Origin: Globomyces pollinis-pini | Lineage: Eukaryota; Chytridiomycota; Chytridiomycetes; Rhizophydiales; Globomycetaceae | NCBI GenBank assembly: GCA_025399215.1 | Contig: MU621318.1 | Span: 1-27,424 of the forward strand | Direction of reading: 5' to 3' | DNA length: 27,424 bases | In this document: piece by piece, positions 21,572 to 27,424 of the stretch | Layout of the letters: the number at the start of each line of letters is the position of its first letter | Numbering within the stretch: the first letter of the stretch is position 1 | Program-made: the position numbers and the translations under genes | The notes under the pieces: generated by a model | The model's input: the letters and a program-made list of their open reading frames with translations, nothing else | Database searches by the model: none | What the model was told of the DNA's origin: nothing

Positions 21572-21836
21572 ATGAGTAATGAGCAAAGTATTGCCGATAT
21601 TTGGGCTTTGACTAGAGAGTATCTGTAAGATGTCAAGTTAAATGACTGTTACACACATCACGAGAGTTTGTCGTCATCCAAGTTTAGTATCATGTACTAT
21701 GGACGCTGTACAAGAGCAGTTCAGATTAACTATGTTCAACCATGATGAAATCCAAGCCTGCAAGACCACTAGGATTGATTTCCCACTTGAAACGCTTTGT
21801 CACACTACCTCCAAGCCACGCCTGCTGCTTTTATAA
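21572..21836 (+). CDS. Possible small gene, weak evidence
   Basis: An ATG at 21572 opens an 18-codon frame ([18 protein letters not shown]). A strong donor (GTAAG) at 21626 could be spliced to an AG near 21665, leading into a longer frame that ends at 21836 (about 73 aa). No family is recognised, the inferred 40-nt intron is longer than usual here, and the end is only ~30 bp before the ACBP start. It may just be the ACBP promoter region. Confidence 0.2.
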
Positions 21837-21867
21837 ACGATCAATTTCGACTTCATTCTTCATTCAA

Positions 21868-22110
21868 ATGACTGCTTTCGAAGACGCCGCCGCCGCTGTA
21901 AAGAACTTAGCAACTGCTCCATCAAACGATGATTTGTTGGTTTTATATTCCCTGTACAAACAAGCAACAATCGGTGATTGCAACACTTCTCGTCCAGGTA
22001 TGATGGATTTCACTGGAAAGGCCAAGTGGGATGCTTGGAATGCTTTGAAAGGTACCTCAAAGGAAGATGCTGAAGCTAAATACATTGAAAAAGTTAAATC
22101 CTTACAATAA
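21868..22110 (+). CDS. ACB1: Acyl-CoA-binding protein
   Basis: 80 aa, no intron, slightly shorter than the usual 86-90. It carries the whole family signature: an N-terminal helix [20 protein letters not shown], the ligand-binding block [11 protein letters not shown] (29-39), [20 protein letters not shown] and a last helix ending [10 protein letters not shown]. It binds long-chain acyl-CoA in the cytosol and feeds lipid synthesis. The ATG at 21868 gives the standard short N-terminus. Codon choice is more GC-rich at third positions (GACGCCGCCGCC) than in the neighbours, as expected of a highly expressed gene. Confidence 0.95.
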   Translation: MTAFEDAAAAVKNLATAPSNDDLLVLYSLYKQATIGDCNTSRPGMMDFTGKAKWDAWNALKGTSKEDAEAKYIEKVKSLQ

Positions 22111-22129
22111 ATGTATCTCATATCAATAT

Positions 22130-22360
22130 TCATTGTCCGATTCCTTTGTAGTTTTTAATTAATTGCTTTACATTCTTTGTTTCCTGGTTTAATGATTCCT
22201 CAATGGTAAGATCTTTTACATCAAGAATGAAAATTCCTTTCTTTGCCAGTGAAAACCAGAAGATCGTAGCACTTGGATTTAAAGATCATGCAGTCATTAA
22301 TCTGTACATCCATAGACTGATCCCTCATTGGATTGGACGTAACAACTTCATACTTCTAAG
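22130..22360 (-). pseudogene. Possible frameshifted coding relic, unrecognised
   Basis: On the minus strand two adjoining frames read like protein: one with NDCMIFKSKCYDLLVFTGKE (about 22300-22240) and, one nucleotide out of phase, one with KKGIFILDVKDLTIEESLN running to a stop at 22132-22130. A single-base shift near 22235 would join them. I cannot name the protein and no upstream exons could be placed. A 77-codon plus-strand frame overlaps it but looks less protein-like. The stop lies 20 bp from the ACBP end. Confidence 0.3.
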
Positions 22361-22575
22361 CAAGATAAACAAATGTGCAAGCTATGTGACTGGTCGTACT
22401 TTTCTATATGGTTCCTATCTAATAATTATTAGCTAATAATGACCATACTCCATCACAATCATCAGGAATGTAATTGTGTATTTATGTATGAAGCAGTTAA
22501 TATTCATCCACAGAACTGTACACACCAAAACAGGTTTTCTGTATATATAACTTTGGATTTCAAAAGCTGTATTTA
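22361..22575. other. Spacer with AT palindrome
   Basis: AT-rich sequence between the relic and the LURP-one gene end. It contains the palindromic motif at 22414-22437, listed separately, and otherwise nothing recognised. Confidence 0.4.
22414..22437. repeat. 24-bp palindrome-containing repeat, copy 1
   Basis: CCTAT + the perfect palindrome CTAATAATTATTAG + CTAAT. An identical 24-bp string is at 25853-25876. Confidence 0.7.
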
Positions 22576-23247
22576 TTAGGATAGCATGGTTGTATTTTTG
22601 CTGCCAGTATTATACGAACGATATTGAAGAACAGATAAACAGAAAGTGACCATCATAGAAATATCAACACCTGGAGTCACTTCTAATACATATCCTTTGA
22701 AATCAGGATCGCTACGCTGATAATCTGTTGGTAGTCCTCTGCGAATTCGCATTATCGCTTCACCTCCCTGTTCAGGATCACCAATAAAAACCATGGCATT
22801 CTGGAACCGGCTGTCTCCAACCATAACCAAGTGAACCTTTTCGCCGTTTTCTTGGTTTATAAATGTTCCCTTGGCCCGAATTCCTGAGAATTCTGAGTTG
22901 AAGTCAAATTGACAGAGGAAATCTTCCCCATCCCCACCCTGGTATACATTGATACCAAATCTAAGTTTCATTACCGCTTGCTTGAAGTTTGAAATTGGAT
23001 GATTATCAGTTACATCATACAGTGTCTCTTTGAGAATTACAACAGTATGACCTAACATTTCAAACACTCTTTGATTGTTGATCAGATTTTTGATGGTGTA
23101 TTTGTATGATTGATTATGGAAACCATCACGAGCTAGAGTTAAAATGATTGGTTTTTCATGCACATATTTCTTGTCAAAAGCAACGATGGGAGTTTTTTGA
23201 GGAACAAGCTGTGCCTTTTCGATAATCTTTGATATTTTGCTACCCAT
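22576..23247 (-). CDS. LURP-one/Tubby-C-like protein
   Basis: 223 aa, no intron. The sequence reads as a beta-rich LURP-one-related domain (LOR, Tubby C-terminal fold): YKYTIKNLINNQRVFEMLG, a default-residue strand VVILKETLYDVTD, MKLRFGINVYQGGDGEDFLCQFD, RAKGTFINQENGEKVHLVMV, and a hydrophobic C-terminal helix VDISMMVTFCLSVLQ as in LOR and phospholipid scramblase relatives. MGSKISK at the N-terminus fits an N-myristoylation signal (Gly2, Ser at position 6), which would put it on membranes. Exact function is unknown. Family assignment rests on the strand pattern and the terminal helix, not on a catalytic motif. Confidence 0.65.
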   Translation of the reverse strand: MGSKISKIIEKAQLVPQKTPIVAFDKKYVHEKPIILTLARDGFHNQSYKYTIKNLINNQRVFEMLGHTVVILKETLYDVTDNHPISNFKQAVMKLRFGINVYQGGDGEDFLCQFDFNSEFSGIRAKGTFINQENGEKVHLVMVGDSRFQNAMVFIGDPEQGGEAIMRIRRGLPTDYQRSDPDFKGYVLEVTPGVDISMMVTFCLSVLQYRSYNTGSKNTTMLS

Positions 23248-23740
23248 TCGGTTGTTGTTGGCAGTAGGAGAATTGTACTTGCTTTATATAACTAATCCTC
23301 CTTGTCACCAAAACAATTGGTAAGTGAGTTTCGGTGTAACCACACAGCAATGACAATCAGTTGAAAAGTTGAAGTTTTCTGAAGTTTTCAACTGGATATT
23401 TGTGCTTTCAAGACTACCGTAAACTTTACTTTATAGTGTACTGTAATGACATAATATCAAGTTGAAAACCCCATCGTTTCAACTGTGTACTATGGCTGTA
23501 TCCTGTACATGGACAAAGGAAGATTCCACATATCGGTTCTACATTTATTAAATATGAAATGTTCATTATATTTACACTAAATTTGTCATATCAGCTTACT
23601 AGAGCTTCTAAGCATGCAGTAATTCTTCTGGTGAAATCTGTCAATGTCATTGTGAATGTTAGTAAAATTGCATGATCGTAATACGTGTCAATATATCGTT
23701 CACGCCATTATTAATATGTCTTCCACTAAAACGAAAGTTC
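23248..23740. other. LURP-one 5' flank and spacer
   Basis: TTTATATAAC at about 23283-23292 is a TATA-like element just upstream of the minus-strand LURP-one start. The rest is spacer with short GTTGAAAAC/GTTTTCAAC-type inverted words and no gene. Confidence 0.4.
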
Positions 23741-23880
23741 AAATATGAATGTTGCTTAATTGGTTAACGGTTTATTGTTTCATTAGATAGGGACTCAAAT
23801 GACTAAAAATGTATTCTACCTAGCTATTCAGCTAAGTGAAACCATCTCAACTTATGGCGAATTGAACGGTTCAAGTCAGA
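23741..23880 (+). pseudogene. Degenerate fragment of unknown gene family, plus copy
   Basis: TTGCTTAATTGGTTAACGG ... TTTCATTAGAT followed by CAAATGACTAAAAA matches two blocks at the right edge (27073-27117 and 27188-27201) in the same order, with the ~70 bp between them missing here. The ATG opens a short frame beginning MTKN that soon leaves the family sequence. Confidence 0.5.
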
Positions 23881-23889
23881 AGCACCACT

Positions 23890-24110
23890 CGTGAATAAAT
23901 GCAGCAGGAATAGCACTAAGGTGGCGAGTGGTAGTAGTTCTAGTAATTAGTAGCTACCACAAGTTAAGATGCTTTAACCTTCCTAGGTCGTAACCGAGGA
24001 AGCTGCTCCGCTCCAAATAATATGTTTTTAATTTTTGGATGCATTGTTGAAAGAGAAGATTATTGTTGTTGATTTCATTTTTCGTCACCACGTCGCATTG
24101 CAGACGGTCT
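23890..24110 (-). pseudogene. Degenerate 5' end of unknown gene family, minus copy
   Basis: On the minus strand an upstream block (GCGACGTGGTGACGAAAAA, then GAAATCAACAACAA) leads to ATG at 24044 and a 26-codon frame, MHPKIKN ... QLPRLRPRKVKAS, stopping at 23964. This parallels the frame starting at 27191 (MTKNLKT ... NLPRLRPR). Beyond the stop the similarity continues (CTACTACCACTCGCCACC-like), so this copy is broken. Confidence 0.6.
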
Positions 24111-24259
24111 TACACGAGATGCAATATATGGATTACTTAGGTAATAAGATTACACTACTTATATAGTAGAAATCAATCTTGATTCAATAGAACTAAACGC
24201 GGAATGTTGAACTTTGTGTATCTAACAGTACTTTGTTTTATTGCATTCAAGGACCAGGT

Positions 24260-24520
24260 TCAGGCACAATAGTCATCTTTTCCATCTCCTCCATCAATGC
24301 AGGATCCACGGCATCGATATTGATATACAGGGCCAATCTTGAACATCCCACCTGCATCCTGATACCAAGTACATAGGTAAATCGCGTCTTTAATTCCACC
24401 CTTGACCTTGGAATGTTGTCCGCAGTAGTTGATATTGATCTTGCAAGATGGAAAAATAGGCATACTTCCTGCTCCTCTGGAAGCAACAACGGCAGCAAGG
24501 ATAAAGTAGAAGAGATTCAT
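24260..24520 (-). CDS. Small cysteine-rich secreted protein
   Basis: 86 aa from ATG at 24520. Residues 1-19 (MNLFYFILAAVVASRGAGS) are a clear signal peptide. The mature part holds six cysteines (26, 33, 50, 70, 74, 85), enough for three disulfides, in the order C-x6-C-x16-C-x19-C-x3-C-x10-C, with a Gly/Asp-rich end. No intron. I do not recognise the family. Size, signal and cysteine content are those of small secreted fungal proteins, some of which are effectors; that role is inference. It sits among repeats, apart from the housekeeping block. Confidence 0.6.
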   Translation of the reverse strand: MNLFYFILAAVVASRGAGSMPIFPSCKININYCGQHSKVKGGIKDAIYLCTWYQDAGGMFKIGPVYQYRCRGSCIDGGDGKDDYCA

Positions 24521-24909
24521 TGGGACAATTGCTCCATTGACTGTTACTTATGGCTCCTTTTAAACAACAATTTTGTAATCAAGGCTGTGTTGACAAATAG
24601 GTGATAATATACCGATATCAAGGCCATGTTTACAGACGACATTTGAATCGAACCACAATGGGAATACCTAACGATTGAACATTCCAAGTGTGTAGAAAGT
24701 AAAGGAATCAATTGCTAAAAATTGATAGTGTTGGAATTATAGTCGATTGTGGACTCCTTCCAGAATCAATCCCACGATTTGAAATAGCTATTGCTGTTAC
24801 ACATAAACTTCAACTGACAAGTTGAATCATTGTTAAATCTTCTATAAATAATTCTACGTTGATGGTAACCTAGTATCGAGTTATTTTGATTTCACAATAT
24901 AGACTTAAG
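24521..24909. other. Spacer upstream of the secreted-protein gene
   Basis: AT-rich, presumably holding its promoter. Contains small perfect inverted words such as TTCAACT-gac-AGTTGAA (about 24811-24827). No gene was recognised. Confidence 0.4.
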
Positions 24910-25400
24910 AAACTACATTTAACGACTTGCCTTTTTTAAATACCAATCATCTATTCGGTTTCAATACGATGTATTTTGATAAATCAGGACCATGTGGTGG
25001 CCAGTCAACACCATTTGTTTCAAATACCCTGTTGCTGAAGAATCAGGAATTTTGTGGACGTGTGGATTGCTTTGTTTTAAGATCAAAACGCGATTACATT
25101 GACCACTGGCATCCAATCCAAGGTTAACAACATCCTTGAGTATTTTTAAATAGTTTTGGCTATTGAAGTGTGTTAGCGTTCCGTATGCGTGATACAAGAT
25201 ACAATTTGACTTGCACCTCCTTGTTGAACATGAAGAGAAACTACATCTCTTCGATCTCTATGAGCCCTTCAGAATACAGCAGATACGCAACTCAACTTAA
25301 AGTTCTACTTCCAACACCCCGAAAAAAATACCCCCAGGCCATCTTTAATAGAGCTTTAATGAACATGAACAAACCTCTGTCTAGGTTCATTTACATAGCT
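24910..25400 (-). pseudogene. Degenerate Tc1/mariner transposase
   Basis: Read on the minus strand, blocks of a Tc1-type DDE transposase appear in the right order but in different frames: MAWGYFFRGVGS (compare VMVWGCFS..GVG) near 25345-25310; GTLTHFNSQNYLKILKDVV near 25180-25125; RVLILKQSNPHVHKI (compare FQQDNAPVHK) near 25100-25050; and GVDWPPHGPDL (compare LDWPAQSPDLNP) near 25005-24970. The Asp of the QDN block is Ser here and there are several stops and shifts, so it is inactive. Terminal inverted repeats were not found. Confidence 0.6.
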
Positions 25401-25852
25401 GTTGAACTTTTCCAATATTTCAATGGAATATTAGATTTGCTATTGTTTGTCAAATGGATTGATTGAATTGAACAAACTCTTTCCACTTTTAAATAAAGTA
25501 CAAAAATGAGAACAGAAGAACCAGAGGAATTAGAATCGGAAATGGTCGATAGTCAAATGAACTTCATGGTAAAGTACACGCAGTTACTGGTAAAGAAAAA
25601 GAGATGATGAATACAAAAAGAGTGTCTCTCAGCTTTCTTTTCCAAAAAAGGACTAAAAAAAACAAATTGATTATATCAAATGCAATTAGCTAAGATGAAT
25701 AGTCATGCTACTTTGAAGTTGTTGTTCTAACTTATGTACGTATACTGGATCATCTGCTGTTTATTCCTTAACGGATATATTGCCCTGTAATATAATAAAT
25801 TCCAACGGAAGATGTAAGTAGTAATAGGTCGATACCCTGCACGTATTATCGC

Positions 25853-25876
25853 CCTATCTAATAATTATTAGCTAAT
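25853..25876. repeat. 24-bp palindrome-containing repeat, copy 2
   Basis: Identical to 22414-22437; core CTAATAATTATTAG is its own reverse complement. Confidence 0.7.
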
Positions 25877-26143
25877 ATTAGAGAACTTAAAAGGCTAGTT
25901 ATATCATATATAATTTTTATCCAAGTGTGAATATAGTAACAATGTCTATGAGAAATCACCGCCGTTTTGAAATAAGGTAGCAATTTGGCACGCTGTAATG
26001 TTATCGATGTTAGAAAGTTGGCAACTTGATTTTAAGTTAATATTTAGCTTCTACGTGTTTTTTTCCTTTTTCCAAGGTTATACAAGTTGAACACAGTGGG
26101 CAATTTATTTTCCACCACTTTAGTATTACACTTGGCGAACAGA

Positions 26144-26183
26144 AGCTGTCTATTATAATTCCTGTACAATATAATAGACAGCT
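26144..26183. repeat. Perfect 14-bp inverted repeat (hairpin)
   Basis: AGCTGTCTATTATA, a 12-nt loop, then TATAATAGACAGCT. The arms are perfect reverse complements. It could be the remnant of a small inverted-repeat element or a structured RNA; nothing decides. Confidence 0.7.
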
Positions 26184-26282
26184 ATTTTTCACCTGGTGTT
26201 ATCTTGACACTGTCATTGGGCTGTCAAATAATTTTAGCCTTTTGCTTTTCTCGCATTTAGGTATTACAATTTTTTCACCAAG

Positions 26283-26570
26283 CTTCATATTTTCAGACAT
26301 CCAATTGAAGCTCTGCTTTGATCTTGACAACAGCCTTGAAAAACGCTAATCGTCGTGGTCGTCCATACTCGAAATTGTTAGAGTGATTGTTCTTGAATTC
26401 AAGGACAAAAGAGTAACACCAGCCTTCATTTTTCAGTTGGCTTTGGCCCTGGACTGTGTTTAACAACAGCTTTCGATTCCTCAGACTGATCATGACTAGC
26501 TTTCAGGAGCAATTCAATCCCATTAGATAGGTGAGGAGAAGTGCGTTCTTTGGCAGTAGGAGGCTTAGGT
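26283..26570 (-). pseudogene. Unknown gene family, 3' half, minus copy
   Basis: Minus reading: PPTAKERTSPHLSNGIELL, then KASHDQSEE, then HSPGPKPTEK and a stop, and after a frame change YGRPRRLAFFKAVVKIKAE to a stop at 26293. The same blocks in the same order occur in the plus copy at 26611-27019. Upstream (26601-26580, minus) lies AAGGAAATCAACAAACAA, which in the right-edge copy lies 5' of the start codon, so the 5' half appears deleted here. The GRPRR word resembles an AT-hook core; function unknown. Confidence 0.55.
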
Positions 26571-26610
26571 TTGCGCGGCTAGTTATTGTTTGTTGATTTC
26601 CTTGTTTGGG

Positions 26611-27019
26611 AACCTCCTAGTATCAAAGAGCGTTCTTCCTCCCACCTTTCCAATTGGCTTGAATAGCTACTTGAAGCTAGCCACGGTCAAGCTGAGGAAT
26701 TGGAAGCTTTTGGTAAAGCCAGTCCAGGACCAACACCAACGGATACAATGAATGCTGCTGCCACGCTTTTGTCAATGAAAACAAGAGCAAATTCAGCTAC
26801 CAAGTCCGAGTCTTCGGTAATCAATTCAGACTCATCTGGCCAAACCTCAATCTCAATGGCATTGGCAAATCAAGTTACCTGTAAGTAAATATTCCATAGA
26901 CTAATTCCATAGCTGGACGACCGCGAAGATTAGCATTTTTGAAAGCTATTGTCAAGATCAAAGCAGAGCCTTGATTGGATACCAACCACAATTTGAATTG
27001 GATGCCTGAAAATATCAAG
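26611..27019 (+). pseudogene. Unknown gene family, 3' half, plus copy
   Basis: Plus reading: PPSIKERSSSHLSNWLE, a stop (TAG at about 26665), then LLEASHGQAEELEAFGKASP, a Ser/Thr/Ala-rich stretch (to ALANQVT), then across a possible 32-nt intron (26881-26912, GTAAG...CATAG) SGRPRRLAFLKAIVKIKAEP and a stop. A duplicated TTGGAT.CC segment follows. It is the inverted partner of 26283-26570, with roughly 40 bp between arms. The in-frame TAG suggests a broken copy, unless it is the end of an intron. Confidence 0.55.
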
Positions 27020-27190
27020 TACATGTCATGATATCTATTAACTATTAAAACTAAACCAATTCTTTCAACTAAGAACGTTGCTTAATTGGTAAACAGTCTT
27101 TTTTTCATTAGATTTGTCGCGACTATGCGTCCATAACGCGACGTTGTGACGAAAAAGGAAATCAACAAACAAGAATCTTTTCTTTCACAA

Positions 27191-27424
27191 ATGACTAAAA
27201 ACTTGAAAACTGTGATAACTGACATTGCCAATCTCCCTCGGTTAAGACCAAGAGTCCGACCACCTCCGCTTATGATCGCTCCTACTACCACTGTTACCAC
27301 TCATGGGAGGAAACTCAAACCAGGCCTGAGGGGAATTGCTGCCGCGTTCACTAGATCTGTGAAGGAACGCCAATCGAGAATACTTTCCAAAAGCACTCCA
27401 GCTTTGGTTTGGGAGTCTCCTACC
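27191..27424 (+). CDS. Unknown gene family, 5' end, runs off the window
   Basis: ATG at 27191 opens a frame that is still open at the window end (78 codons). It is basic: MTKNLKTVITDIANLPRLRP, a Pro/Thr-rich stretch, then GRKLKPGLRGIAAAFTRSVK and ERQSRILSK. The N-terminus matches the broken minus copy at 24044. The 5' flank has blocks shared with 23741-23880 and with 24070-24100 (minus): TTGCTTAATTGG, CGACGTTGTGACGAAAAA and AAGGAAATCAACAAACAA. This may be the only intact copy, and its 3' half may look like the pair at 26283-27019; neither can be seen here. Confidence 0.55.
   Translation, partial: MTKNLKTVITDIANLPRLRPRVRPPPLMIAPTTTVTTHGRKLKPGLRGIAAAFTRSVKERQSRILSKSTPALVWESPT

Larger units (their letters stand above)
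25401..26282. other. Relic-rich spacer
   Basis: No convincing gene. An ATG at 25506 opens a 32-codon acidic/basic frame (MRTEEPEELESE...) that could also splice at 25591, but nothing supports it. The spacer holds the second 24-bp palindrome and a strong hairpin, listed separately. Confidence 0.35.

Noticed and set aside
22203..22436. 77-codon plus-strand frame with an ATG
   Set aside because: Composition and lack of motifs are less protein-like than the opposite strand, and it ends inside the AT palindrome.
24247..24498. Second minus frame overlapping the secreted protein
   Set aside because: No signal or motif; the frame from 24520 has a signal peptide and regular cysteines.
24927..25466. 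Plus-strand frames across the Tc1 region
   Set aside because: They are antisense to recognisable transposase blocks on the minus strand.
1..27424. CRISPR arrays, rRNA genes, intact tRNA genes
   Set aside because: None seen: no regular spaced repeats and no cloverleaf with both A- and B-box.

Overview
The window looks like nuclear DNA of a fungus or close fungal relative. It is AT-rich, its genes are packed on both strands, and it holds fungal-type genes: a yapsin/candidapepsin-like protease, an Erg27-type sterol 3-keto reductase, Cdc14, Dhr1/Ecm16 (DHX37), Cia1 and a Mam3/CNNM protein. I cannot name the species. The outstanding property is intron size. By joining exons so that conserved domains read through, I placed 55 introns in eleven genes, and 49 of them are only 24-34 nt long (28 nt is commonest), with GT...AG ends and a CTAAC/TTAAC/CTAAT-like branch motif close to the 3' end.

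Layout. 1-147 is the 3' end of a Ty1/copia polyprotein, followed by a polypurine tract and the start of an LTR. 1352-23247 is a compact block of housekeeping genes: UBC1/UBE2K-like E2 (-), aspartic protease (+), CNNM/Mam3 (-), a 7-TM protein (-), an alpha/beta hydrolase (-), CIA1 (+), DHX37/Dhr1 (-), METTL25-like methyltransferase (+), an unknown single-pass membrane protein (+), VPS9-domain Rab5 exchange factor with a UIM (-), ERG27/HSD17B7 (+), CDC14 (+), acyl-CoA-binding protein (+) and a LURP-one/Tubby-like protein (-). Convergent gaps are about 20-60 bp. Two divergent gaps are only 57 and 64 bp, so those promoters must be shared.

From about 23.3 kb to the right edge the character changes. 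This part is gene-poor and rich in relics: a small cysteine-rich secreted protein (24260-24520), a broken Tc1/mariner transposase (about 24.91-25.40 kb), hairpins, a 24-bp palindromic motif found twice, and several degenerate copies of one unrecognised gene family. Two of those copies form a head-to-head inverted repeat (26283-27019). A copy that is still open starts at 27191 and runs off the window.

The genes do not form one pathway. Themes that recur are ubiquitin and endosomes (E2-UBA, VPS9-UIM), ribosome biogenesis (DHX37), Fe-S assembly (CIA1), lipid metabolism (ERG27, ACBP) and cell-cycle exit (CDC14). The most novel material is the splicing: two sites where two complete mini-introns abut with no exon between them, one probable GT-TG mini-intron, and three stop-free 3n introns whose retention would keep the reading frame.
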